DNA of 64,000 nt from Linum tenue. Its lineage: Eukaryota > Streptophyta > Magnoliopsida > Malpighiales > Linaceae. Shown one piece after another: positions 49,501 to 59,792 of the stretch. The notes beneath the pieces are model-generated. The model had not been told where the DNA came from and made no database searches. It worked only from the letters and a program-made list of their open reading frames with translations. Both the position numbers and the translations under genes were made by a program. The stretch spans positions 56,594,449 to 56,658,448 of the forward strand of contig CAMGYJ010000011.1 of NCBI GenBank assembly GCA_946122785.1, written 5' to 3'. Positions within the stretch are counted from its first letter, which is position 1; each line of letters opens with the position of its first letter.

Positions 49501-49876
49501 TTACCTTATGCACTATTTCCATTTTCCACAACTTTTAGGCTTACTTTTACGGTTTATTGCTTAAAAGGGTAAATATGTAGCAAACTTCGCTCTAGTTATT
49601 ATCACGACTCATGTCCACAAATAATATGCATATAAAAAATTTTAGGTACCAAAGTGATAAAAAGGGATTACAATTTAATTTCGTGTGCATATTTGACCTA
49701 ATATAAAATTTATGTACCATGATGACCAAACTAAGAAAGTTTAAGCATCGAATTGTTCTTCTTGCCTTTTTCTCGAAACTAAATTGACAAGCAACTGCAA
49801 TTCAAACCTGCAACCGCCATTCAACTCGATTCTAAATTCATAACCCGCGAGATTTCCATCCGACTCAATCACGATC
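46589..49876. other. Long intergenic region, SHINE promoter and unrecognised debris
   Basis: The first 400 bases are the SHINE 5' leader and promoter. An AACT-type microsatellite sits near 48975-49005. A minus-strand frame at 47449-47760 is unrecognised (listed separately). From 49300 to 49400 there is LTR-like text. Nothing else can be supported. Confidence 0.4.
47449..47760 (-). other. Unrecognised 103-codon open frame
   Basis: I do not recognise this. It starts MKRGFLQRKSLSYMHNS, is mixed in charge, has one DEDG acidic patch, and has no membrane segment or motif I can name. There is no clear promoter. It could be chance or a decayed exon. Confidence 0.15.
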
Positions 49877-49978
49877 ATGACTGCGAACTACTCACCGATT
49901 TCCTTCACCGAGTTCCCCGAATTGTACCTCGTCGATCCCCAATTCGCCCGCCATGTTCAAGGACAAGCTTACCGATGA
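49877..49978 (+). promoter_or_regulatory. Overlapping upstream ORF on the TBC gene
   Basis: The ATG at 49877 opens 33 codons in another frame and stops at 49976-49978, past the main ATG at 49953. If transcribed, it would reduce initiation at the main start. An alternative is that the real first exon is different. Confidence 0.4.
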
Positions 49979-52400
49979 CCTCTCGGATCGGAAACCTAGC
50001 CTCGGGACGTTGTTCGCGCGAGATCTGACGGAGAATTCGGTCGCCGGAGGGGGAGAATCAGGAAGCTCGCCCAACGGCGTCGCCGTGCATCGGCCGGGAG
50101 AGGAGCTGGAACTCATCGAGCCAAATGGATCTTTAGATTTGGGGGAGAAGGGAAGTTGCGGCGGTTATGATTCTGCCGAGAGGATTGCCGCGGCGGAGAA
50201 ATGGTCCGATCTTGAGCACGAGGTGAGAATTTCCACAATTTCCCCTAGTAAATATAAAACTGATTATGATTGATTTTGTTTATTTTCTAATGTAAACTTC
50301 TACTTACTCAGCTTTCCCAGGAGGAGATAAATTTGGAGAAATTGAGGAGATTTGCTTTCACGGGGCTTCCTAATGGAGGTGGAATCAGGGCTACAGCTTG
50401 GAAGGTAAGGCATTGCTTTTTTGTTGGTTAAATGTTCAATCTTTCATTAAGTATGTTACGAAGAAGGGTAACTGTATTAAATCTGAATAGAGGGATCCAT
50501 TTTCGACCGATTTCGTGATAGTAAGATGGTTGTAACTGTATCGATGAAAGAACTTGAGTGCGATTAGTTGCACTCATCATAAATAAGCAATTGAATGAAT
50601 GATTAATGGGTTTGAAAAGAAAGCTACAATACACTGCAACTTAGCAACAACCAAGCAGACAGCCATTATCAAGAACGAAGTCCCTTTCGCTATTAAACAT
50701 TTTGGTCTGGAAATTGGTAGTTGGTTTTGTGTTGCCCCATTTGAAGGTTCCAAAAAGGCCACCACTTTCATTCATAATCATGGCACATGTGTGGTGCAAT
50801 GATGTAAGTGTCTGAATTGTGTGAAATCTGTGAGACATTATGATTTTGAAGAGGGAAGGAAAACCCAGCTTTCAATTCATAATCATGGCACATGTGTGTG
50901 TTCAATGATGCCAGCTACTCTTGGATTACTTGCCTCGGTCTCGAGACTTGTGGGACAAAGAGCTTTCGGGGAACAGAGAGAAGTACGCCAAGTTAAAAGA
51001 GGAGTTGCTTCTGAGTCCTGTAAGTGGTTGCTTGGCCATTTAGATATATACTTAAATGCTTGTTATGAAGCCCTTTCTTAATTTTGAGATGTTGAATGTA
51101 GACAGTCGGAGCTTTGGAGAGAGAAAGACGAGGCTCTGAATGATGAAGCTGATGTCGCTGGACAGCTTCAGCGGCATAGAATTGAAGATCACCCACTTAA
51201 TGATGTCAAGGCTAGTGTTTGGCATCAATACTTCCAGGTTAGATCTTGATTTGTTCCACTGTTTGTTTGGAATGGAGAATTCTTGGGGGGGGGGGGGGGG
51301 GGGGGGCAATCGTTTGAAAATCTGTTCGTCAGAAGCATGGAGAGATTGCTGAACAGATCGATCGAGATGTGGATCGAACTCATCCTGACTTGAACTTCTT
51401 CTCAGGAGATTCATCATTCAGTAGGAAGAACAGGGTGTGTGTGTGTTTTCTTGCTCCTGACTTGGTTATCTGTTGTCCAGCTTCATGGTTTTTTACCATT
51501 GGTTAAGAACTCTTACTTTTGTGCAGGGAGCAATGAGGGACATTCTTCTGCTGTTTGCAAAAGTGAACCCAGCTATTGGTTATGTGCAAGGCATGAACGA
51601 GGTTTTGGCGCCCATTTTCTATGTTTTTAGTACCACCTATGATGAGCAAGATCTGGTAAAAGTTAAAGCATAAAGGCTTCTTCTTTGTTTGAAGCAATAA
51701 ATAGTCTCTCATTCATTTTGTCTGGGTTTATGCTTTGTCCAGGCAAATGTAGAAGCAGACAGTTTTTACTGCTTTGTAAGGTTGATGAGTGATTCAATCG
51801 ATCACTTCTGTAAACACATGGACAATAGCCCTGTTGGCATCCTCTCTACACTATCCAGGTTAATGGAGTTGTTGAAAGCTAACGACGAGGAGTTGTGGTG
51901 CCATCTTGTATACACAAGCAAGGTCAGCTCTATGAGCCTAAGAGAGTTGGATCCATAAAAATTCTAGTTGAGGAACTAAAGATGCAAATGTTGATGGAAA
52001 TGATACAGGTGAATCCTCAGTTCTATGCATTCAGGTGGATAACTCTGCTACTGACTCAAGAATTCAAGTTTCAGTCCATATTGAGGATTTGGGACTCTCT
52101 TCTGAGTAGTCCATTTGGGAACCAGGTCTCTCTCTATCTCTCTCTCTTCATCTTGATCTCTCCCCAAATCGATTTTCGATGTATTCTCAACAGTTGCGTG
52201 TTGTGGTTGTGAAGCAGGATATGCTGCTGAGGATTTGTTGTGCAATGTTAGTTAGCCTGAGGAGTAAGCTTCTGGGAGGGGATTTTGCAGCCAACCTGAA
52301 GTTGTTGCAGCATTTCCCTGATGAGATCGACATAGAATACCTCCTCCGAGTAGCTCGCGATATCGGTCCAGATGGTTCAGCTCTGCATTTTGATATGTAA
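49953..52400 (+). CDS. TBC domain Rab GTPase-activating protein (TBC1D13-like)
   Basis: Nine exons, 49953-50222, 50312-50404, 50915-51019, 51106-51237, 51333-51434, 51527-51655, 51743-51922, 52009-52125 and 52218-52400, give 436 residues. The first 90 are low-complexity and acidic. The TBC domain starts near residue 100 (LRRFAFTGLPNGGGIRATAW), with the arginine finger in IDRDVDRTHPD and the glutamine finger in YVQGMNEVLAPIFYVF, followed by NPQFYAFRWITLLLTQEF. Both catalytic fingers are intact, so it should be an active GAP that speeds GTP hydrolysis by a Rab in membrane traffic. Exon joints keep frame (1,311 bases). The start is the first ATG in frame, but it sits behind an overlapping upstream ORF. 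Confidence 0.88.
50767..50908 (+). repeat. Imperfect direct repeat in TBC intron 2
   Basis: A stretch of about 35 bases containing TTCATAATCATGGCACATGTG occurs at about 50768-50800 and 50876-50908. The second copy runs close to the intron 2 acceptor, so the duplication could have made the splice branch region. Confidence 0.6.
51285..51306 (+). repeat. 22-base G homopolymer in TBC intron 4
   Basis: An uninterrupted run of 22 G lies 26 bases before the exon 5 acceptor (51332). It is on the coding strand and so would be in the pre-mRNA. Its length may be inexact because sequencing and assembly often miscount such runs. Confidence 0.9.
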
Positions 52401-52600
52401 CCTGGATGTTCTGTATCCAAGGAATTTCAGATGAAGAAAGCAAGTGACACAAACACTAAGAACTGTATGAAGACAGGGTCTGCACCATTTAGCTTTTCAC
52501 ATTTTGTTCTGCAGACAAGGTTGGATAAATTCTCCAATAGGAGACAATCCACGTTTTTGTTGGAATTTTCGTGTGATCAATGCATCATCACTTTAAGAAA

Positions 52601-54083
52601 GGGTTAATGCCACATTTGGTCACTGTGATTACTAAATTGTGTCAAGTTTAGTCACTAGAAAAAATTAATATCAAATTTGGTCACTCTAATTATTGAAACA
52701 GGTCACGTTTAGTCACTCTCCGTTAGTCTCCGTCCAACTCTGTTAAGGGAGTCCGTTATGTGCTGACGTGGCTAACGGGAGCGCCTAGTCAGCACCATTT
52801 TGGGTCAGAAATGGTCAAACCCGACCCGCCACGTCACTAAACCCGCCATGTCATACACCCAACCCACTAACTCAACCCGACCCAAAACCAAACCCTCACC
52901 CACTTAACAAAACAAGATTGGAAAATCGATCGGGTTAGTGGTCATTTCAGACCAAAACCCTTTCTCCTTCCTCGCTTTGCTCCTTTCTTGAATCAATCCC
53001 CCACAAAGAAATCCCCAAATTCGTCAAAAACCGGAATCCCTAGAAGCACGTACGTTTGATTGAAGCAAGTTGGCGATAGCTCGATGGAAGATCCAGATTA
53101 AGAGTATCCAGAACTCGACGAACTGGCAGGTGACTTACTCTAAGCGCCGCAAAGGGCTCTTCAAGAAGGCCAACGAGCTCACCGTCCTCTGCAACGCCAA
53201 AGTCTCCAGCACCGGTAAGCTCCACGAGTTCATCAACCCCGCCGCCACGTCAGTCTACATCACCTCTACTTTCATTCAATCTCTCCCTTCCTCTCTCCGA
53301 AACCCTAGATTCCCGATTCCAGATGAGAGCGAGCTGAATCCGAGTTGATCAGTCTTCGTCTTCGTCTCGGAAGTTTCAATCCAAGCTTGGATAGCACAAT
53401 TTTTCAATCTCGTTGAGCTGAGCGTCGGATTTTTGCTTTTGTTTTTGTTTGTGTGGTTTGGTTGGGAGCGCAGAAGCAAGGGGATGTTGGATCAGTACCA
53501 GTGAGCTCTTGACGTATACATCTGGATTACTCACTATGAGGTTCGGTCTCCCTTCATCTACTTCTTCCCTCCTGTCATCTTCCATGTTTGCTGAATGAGA
53601 GGACGGACCTCACTCTCCCTCTCCCTTAATCAATCTCTTTGTATGAGTGCAGAAGATGCAAGGTCAATTGAAGGAGATTTTTTATGATGAATTTGGGGAT
53701 TTTTTGGTGGGGGGAATTGATTCGAGGAAGGAGAAAGGGTTTTGGTCTGAAATGGCCAATAACCCAATCGATTTTCCAATCTTGTTTTGTTCAGTGGGTG
53801 AGGGTTTGGTTTTAGTTCGGGTTGGGTGTATGACATGGCGGGTTTAGTGACGTGGTGGGTCGGGTTTGACCATTTCTGACCCAAAATGGTGCTGACTAGG
53901 CACTCCCGTTAGCCACGTCAGCACATAACAGACTCCCTTAACGGAGTTGGACGGAGACTAACGGAGAGTGACTAAACGTGACCCGTTTCAGTAATTAGAG
54001 TGACCAAATTTGATATTAATTTTTTCTAGTGACTAACCATGACACAATTTAGTAATGACAGTGACCAAATGTGGCATTAACCC
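52601..54083. mobile_element. Pack-MULE with captured B-class MADS-box gene fragment, 1,483 bp
   Basis: Long terminal inverted repeats run from 52601 to about 53030 and from about 53676 to 54083, near-complementary over about 400 bases, beginning GGGTTAATGCCACATTTGGT and ending with its complement. A perfect 10-bp target duplication, CTTTAAGAAA, lies at 52591-52600 and 54084-54093, as expected for Mutator-like elements. Between the repeats lies host gene DNA, not transposase: a MADS-box gene piece with two introns. The left repeat has a small insertion against the right one near 52990. It cannot move without a transposase from elsewhere. Confidence 0.92.
53076..53677 (+). pseudogene. Captured AP3/TM6-type MADS-box gene fragment (three exon pieces)
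   Basis: Exon 1 piece 53076-53229 reads [20 protein letters not shown], then [20 protein letters not shown] and [13 protein letters not shown], a B-class MADS domain. The start codon is now ATA (53076-53078), conserved Gly, Arg and Asp residues are changed, and about four residues before the SSTG stretch are deleted. Exon 2 piece, about 53473-53540, reads GMLDQYQ, a stop, then ALDVYIWITHYE. Exon 3 begins at 53653 as KMQGQLKE and stops at the right repeat. Introns are kept, so genomic DNA and not cDNA was copied. The AP3/TM6 reading rests on [15 protein letters not shown] and the ITHYE exon 2 ending. Confidence 0.85.
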
Positions 54084-54093
54084 CTTTAAGAAA

Positions 54094-54841
54094 ACTAGTA
54101 AACAATGTTATTCGGTTCATACATCTTCAAACACATTCAAACATGGGTGTTTGATGTATATAATTTGTACTTTCATTTCCATGATATTTCATCGAGAGCT
54201 CCGTGACAACAACTACAAAACACAGAGGAACTTGCAAAATGTTCTTGGTACTACTGTTATAGCAACTGTTCTAGAGATCTAAATGTAAAATTTGATGAGA
54301 TTGTTTATGATTTCATTTGTCTATCATCTCGTTGGACAATTATTTCAAGATTAGGTCGTAAGGGTCGTATGATTGTCACTGTCCAACATGCTAATGATAT
54401 TGGTATAACATTATTTCTATGCAATAGCATATTTTGATCTGTACGATATTTTAACATAAAAAATTATTTCGAAAACTGTATTCTACTGTCACAAAATGGT
54501 TGACAACAATCATACCACAAAATATCCTATCACAAACGAATTTGATATGGCTTTCTATACGATTTCACAACCCTAGTTTCAGGCTTTGAGCTGCGAGTTA
54601 TACAAGCAGAAGGAAAGGGATTTAGGGTTTTAGTCTCGGCAGAAATATTTTGGGAATCCGCCCCTCTACTTCTGCTTATTTACATTCCTGCCACTGTTCT
54701 TTCTTTTCCTACCGCTCCGCTCCTTCCAACTCCATGACGTGTGAATCGGTTCTTTTCTTTTGGCGCCAGTTTTGAACGTGAGGTTCTGGGTTTTATCGCA
54801 ATCAATTCACAGAGCATTCAGCCTTTCTGGTATATTAGGGG
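54094..54841. other. Intergenic, DGP2 promoter
   Basis: AT-rich to about 54590, then more mixed sequence that is probably promoter and leader. No other feature seen. Confidence 0.4.
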
Positions 54842-54898
54842 ATGATGGCTACCGAGACTCTGCGATTGGAAATCAAAGAAGGTCGAAGCATGGAGTAA
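54842..54898 (+). promoter_or_regulatory. Upstream ORF (18 codons) before DGP2
   Basis: Two in-frame ATGs (54842 and 54845) open a frame ending TAA at 54896-54898, ten bases before the DGP2 ATG. The encoded peptide is unrecognised. It may modulate translation. Confidence 0.4.
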
Positions 54899-54908
54899 AG
54901 GAAAAGAG

Positions 54909-57162
54909 ATGACGAGTTCGATAGTGCGAGAGATAGGAAATGCGGTGAAGAAAGCCGCGAGGAACAGAGGGAAAGGATGGTACACGCCTCACATGGCTGC
55001 TGCAGCATCCGCTGTCGCGAGAAGATTTGATCTTGTTGATGCTGTCATTGAAGTTAGAGATGCTAGGGTAAGTTGGAAGCCTTTTTTTGGCTTTGAAATT
55101 GCATGTTCACAACCTGTTTGATGATATGCCTAACTGAAAGTGTGTAAGGATCTTGTGTGCTTCAGATCCCTTTGGCGTCCGAGTATCCACTGTACCGCCA
55201 ACGCTGCCCTTCCAAACCTTGGATCATTGCTTTGAACAAGATGGATCTTGCTGATCGGTCCCGAGTTAATGTACTTGGCTCAAAATCAACTGTTTCCCTC
55301 TCTGTTCCCTGTTTGATTTGTTTTGGGAATTGAAGAACTGAATCAAGCTGTGGGGATTGTTTTGGCCTCTTAATTGTAGGAGTGGAGCAAGTATTTTGAG
55401 GAGCATGATTGCATTTCTTATCCTGTGAATTCCCATAACAAAGACAATGTGAAGGAGGTTAATTTTCCATTTGCTCAAAGATGGCATCTGTTCTCCCATT
55501 ATCTTGACAGCATTGACATATATAGTCTTTCACTTACTGATTTCCATTCAATTTATGTGCAAGCATCTGTTGCTTCTCTCATTGAATGGAATTTCTGAAA
55601 ATTGGGCTATTGCTATCTTGTCTGCAGTTCCTTAACTTCCTGCAATCACAAGTCCGAGCATTAAACAAGGACAATCCGGGTCAGACAAGGGTACTAATGA
55701 TTGTAGGGATTCCAAATGTTGGGAAGTCGGCTCTTGCCAATTCTTTGCATCAGATTGGCAGGATAAGTGCTCTTGGTAACTCTCTTCCCATGTTTCTCTC
55801 TGTGCCATCTCTCGCTGGTTTACATTATGAACATCAAGTTTTTGTCTTTATCTGTTTTTCAAGAAAGAGGGAAGTTCAGGTATGCAACGGTGAGTCCACA
55901 TCCTGGAGAAACAACTGATATCATTAGCTTGAAGGCAAGTAATCTTTGCTCTGATACATCTTGTTGATGAAACAAGGGGAAGGCCACAACACTTTCGCTT
56001 TAAATCTCATATGTGATATTCATAATTTTGGTGAACCCCATGTGTCGAAATTTGGTATTGTTGAAAACTCTAATTATGATGATACTGACCGTAGCATGGA
56101 TGTAAATCAGAACATGACCTTGGCTTCTTCAGGAACTGCATGAGAACATCCCTTTTTCATTCCCCTTTCACTTATATTGTCTTCTCGTTCCAGCTCTCCT
56201 GGTTTTTATGGCTTACTGGTTAGTATTCTCTTTCTATAATTGACACTTCCAGATTGCTAGCCATCCGAATGTTTTTGTGCTCGATACCCCTGGTATATTG
56301 CCCCCTGAGATACTCGATGTGGGGACTTGCTCCAAGCTGGCTTTAACAGGTGCACTCATTTCTATGATTTTTCCTTCTTCGGTTCTGGGTGCTGATGTAA
56401 GTATGCAAAAGATATGAAAAGGCACACATATGTTCCCAACACACATGCTTTTGTTCTTCAAATTCAGGAGCTATCAAGGACTGTTTGGTTGGGGAGGAGG
56501 TGCTTGCTCAATATTTCCTCGCTATTCTAACCTTAGGCAGTGAATACAAAAAGTGGACAACTGTTGGAAAGGGATGCCCGTATAGAGATCAGAAAGCAGA
56601 CGACTCAAGTGGTCTCCAGTCTGAGGGGAAAGGAAGAAAACATTCTTTGACCGATCACACACAGGTATGATCATTTACTTCATAAAATGGGTTCATGAAT
56701 CATAAGAGTTCTTCACCGCTAAACTGCAAGCGAATTGATCAGAGTCTGTGTCGTTGGAAAGGGCCGAATATTTTAGTTACTGTGTTGCTTCTCTTTTTGT
56801 GTTGGCTTCCTTGAACACAACCATAGCTGGTGCTATACATGGAGAAGGATATTCTATATCAGCACAATCTATCTTCACTTTGAGAATGACATTCCTGTGC
56901 TGTGTTCTTGTAGGATTTCATAGTGCATGATGTGCGCCAGAGTCTTTCCAATGCGATAACGAGTTATGATGGCGACCTACGGAACGAGAAGGAATTGACA
57001 GAGCTCATTGCGATGCAGTTCACTGCTCTGGAAGAAGCATTCCGCATCCCGGGTGGATTAGGCGATGAAGGTCGCAGTGTCGTAGCATCTAAAGTACTTA
57101 ATCTGTATCGTACAGGTAGGCTTGGACACTACAGTTTAGACAATCCTGCCTTTATAGAGTAG
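54909..57162 (+). CDS. DGP2: DAR GTPase 2, mitochondrial (DGP2; MTG1/YlqF family)
   Basis: Eight exons, 54909-55067, 55166-55270, 55380-55457, 55628-55775, 55864-55934, 56253-56349, 56468-56664 and 56914-57162, give 367 residues. The protein is a circularly permuted GTPase: the DAR motif (VIEVRDARIPLASEY, about 47-61), then the G4 motif NKMD, and after it the G1 loop GIPNVGKSALANS, a G2 Thr (PGETTD) and G3 DTPG. The tail VASKVLNLYRTGRLGHYSLD is typical of DGP2. Such GTPases help assemble the large ribosomal subunit in mitochondria. The exon 5 donor is GC, not GT (AAG|GCAAGT), an accepted variant. The N-terminus is basic enough for a targeting signal. Confidence 0.92.
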
Positions 57163-57500
57163 TGATTTTGGGAGATAGTACATTCCATAAAAAGCAGCGG
57201 ATTCCAAAAGCACCACCTAGCTAGTTGCCAAGTTCATCAAAGCAATCAATGAACATGGTGAAGTTGAAAGGTTTCCCCATTCATTTGATCTGAGCATGAT
57301 TTTCTTTATATAGATGTTGCTTGCTGCCATTGCTAACAGTGGCAAGTCCCAGTTTTAGATCATCCCAAAAGAAACAAAAAAAACATACATAATAGCCATT
57401 ACTTGATAATTGACATTCATCATGTGCATGCATCCAGCCTCCTACCAAATGCTTGTTTACTTGTTGCACCGAGATTTCCTCATTGAATACCAAAACTTCA
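57163..57500. other. DGP2 3' flank
   Basis: AT-rich, probably 3' UTR and spacer. Nothing else seen. Confidence 0.4.
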
Positions 57501-57508
57501 GTTCGTCC

Positions 57509-57680
57509 TCGGGGCGGTCGATTCAGTTCGGTTAACCAAACCGGAAAATCATCAGAAACCCGAATTAGCTAACTGTCCGAAAATGAAACCGAATTGCATT
57601 AAGGGCTTATCAGTTAAGTATATAAACCCGATTTTGGTTTTGCTTAAAACAAAAAACCCGAAACTGAACGCCCACACCTA
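57509..57680. mobile_element. Small hAT-like MITE, 172 bp
   Basis: GTTCGTCC (57501-57508) and GTTCCTCC (57681-57688) flank it, an 8-bp duplication with one change. The ends (TCGGGGCGGTCGATTC and the complement of TAGGTGTGGGCGTTC) are imperfect inverted repeats, and the interior has CGGTT/AACCG motifs in both orientations. Confidence 0.55.
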
Positions 57681-57688
57681 GTTCCTCC

Positions 57689-58298
57689 ATCTATTTCCTA
57701 TGCTTCTAGATCACATATTTGGACTAATTACAAAGCATTCTTAAAAGAGAAAAATGGGATTTTGTTTAAAAAAAATCAATGAAGGGCTAGTAGCAATTAG
57801 GAAACGAGAGGCCAAGAGGCAATTTGTTGGTTACAAGGTCGTTTTCCTATCTTCCAAAACCCTCAATAGGGATTAAGAATCTTATTTAAGATAGAAGAAA
57901 ACAGAACATCTATCTATCAACAGAAAAACAACCTTATTTCCATCCAGTGTTTGGGAATGGCTCCAAGGAAAGTGAAAGGGGATGATCGGACACATCATGG
58001 CTGACGCCAGTTCCTCTCCCTCTCGCCGGAGAATCCATTCTCGTCCTCCTTTTTGTTTTCTTTGTACTAATCGTCTGGATGTTGACAATGACGACCAAGT
58101 GATAAATGGTTAATCATCGAAATAAAGTTGTTTTTCGTGAGGAAGAATTGGTCGTTATTTCATGATTTAGTGACGAGACGAACAAATAAGAATGACGTTC
58201 AATACACCCTTTTCGTCTCCATTTCCATCATAATTCTCTCCATCCAATGAAGCTAGACGCTTATAAAGTTCTTCTCACATAGAACATGGGAGTAAGGA
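57689..58298. other. Intergenic spacer
   Basis: No gene seen. A minus-strand frame at 57882-58088 is unrecognised and probably chance. Confidence 0.35.
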
Positions 58299-58850
58299 TA
58301 GCAATTTTTTGGATTTTTTCGCCAAAACATACTAGTACTTAAAAATTCTAATTTACAGTAATTTTATTAGAAAATTATCATTATACACATGTTTCAACTT
58401 GATTGCGGTTAACGAAAGAGATTTACCTCTTGATTGTTTAGATCGAAAGCGATATGCTTTTGATCGCGAAATCCCACCGCGATGCGCACCAGGACGACTA
58501 ATCTGGCGCACCACCGCCGAACACTATCATGAAAACTTGTCGACCGGAAAGCGACCTGTAGTACATCGCTTTTCCCTCTACGTTAATAAAGAATACACCG
58601 TTGTTACCTAAAACAATCAATAGTTGGCACTGCTTTGTACACAAGCAAACTACATCCACTGCTACGAAAGTCGGGGATTTGCTGCTTTTCATCGCTTCCG
58701 CCATAAGCAATCAAGGAGCAGATCGCTTTAGTATGTTCGCGATCAAGTAAAAAACGATGTGTGTAAATGACAATTTCTTATAAAAAACTAATCTACCGTG
58801 ATAATTGTTGAGGTATTATTGCACTTTTGGGGGAAATCCCAAAATTTGCC
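58299..58850. mobile_element. Non-autonomous TIR element, about 550 bp
   Basis: The left arm (about 58299-58412) and the reverse complement of the right arm (about 58738-58850) align over about 110 bases, including GCAA..TTT at the edge, then an A/T-rich block, TACACA and ACTTGAT.GCG near the inner edges. The interior has no recognisable coding sequence. No clear target duplication is seen, so the superfamily (MULE-like is possible) is unknown. Confidence 0.6.
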
Positions 58851-59235
58851 AATTTCATCCAAATTCTTTTTTTCAATCAAAACTCAAAAGCCACCCACCA
58901 CCACGCAGTTATTTCCAGACTCGGATTAGGTAACACAAATTCGTACTCTCCCCCAGATAAAGAAAACAATTAATTAATTAATTAATTCCACTTCCCCACG
59001 ATTTATTATGAATAGATTCCCTAATTCCTTGTAGTATTAGGTCTGGTCAACCAAAGGTCACAAAGTTAAACTATTACTAAAACTCGGATTATCTGTCTTA
59101 ATTCCTTACTTAAATTCCCTCTCTCTCGCCTCGCCCACACTTTTTATTCAGTCGCTGCTTCGTCTTTCTTCCTCCCTTCCTTCCTCTGTTTGAACTTTTG
59201 AACAATTCGTCAGAAAAAAATCCGCTGCAGCGACC
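58851..59235. other. Promoter and 5' leader of the downstream gene, with ATTA repeat
   Basis: A tetranucleotide ATTA repeat lies at about 58968-58987. The last 120 bases are CT-rich leader. Confidence 0.5.
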
Positions 59236-59792
59236 ATGTCCCCGACGCTCTGCTCGCAAGGCGCCGTCGTCGCCACCGCCATGGCCGTCTCCGGCACATT
59301 CATCCTCCTCGCCCTCCGCCTCCAGAAATCCATCCCCGTCGCCGCTCAATTCTCCGTCCAACACCAAAATCGCCGGCCAATCGTTCTCCACCAGTCGCGA
59401 TCTCTGCGATCCTGCATCTCTTCCGGTACGCGAAACTTCTTCTCGCTTTAATTTTCTCTGTTTCTTCCGTCTTTACTCTGAGCTGATTGGAATTTGTTTT
59501 TTATAATTTTTTGAATGAAGACGGGAAGAAGAGCGAGAAGAGTAAGAAGAAGAAGAACAAGAAGGTTCGCTTCGCGGAGGACGTGGTGGAGCCGAGGGGG
59601 AACGGGGATGAGTTCAGGAGGCACTGCGAAGCCATTGCTGCCGCCAAGATGAACGCCTCGTCGTCGCCGAAGAGATGTTGCGGCGATGTTTCTCCGCCGG
59701 AGCAGGGGAGGGGAATGCCGGAGAACAGACGGGCTCTCTACTCCGGGATACTGAGGGATCGAGGGATTCAACGATTGACTTACTCTTGCTGA
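59236..59792 (+). CDS. Small plant-specific membrane protein of unknown function
   Basis: Two exons, 59236-59425 and 59521-59792, give 153 residues. A hydrophobic segment sits at about residues 10-29 (AVVATAMAVSGTFILLALRL), either a membrane anchor or a signal. A lysine-rich stretch (KSEKSKKKKNKKVRFAEDV, about 67-85) is followed by PENRRALYSGILRDR near the C-terminus. Plants have a small family with these two blocks (KKVRFA and MPxNRxALYxGILRDR), but I know of no function. The joint TCCG|ACGGG keeps frame. The first ATG directly precedes the hydrophobic segment. Confidence 0.75.

Noticed and set aside
53070..53348. MADS-box frame as a working gene
   Set aside because: The start is lost, the MADS domain is deleted in part, exon 2 has a stop and the third exon is cut off by the transposon repeat. 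It is treated as a captured fragment.
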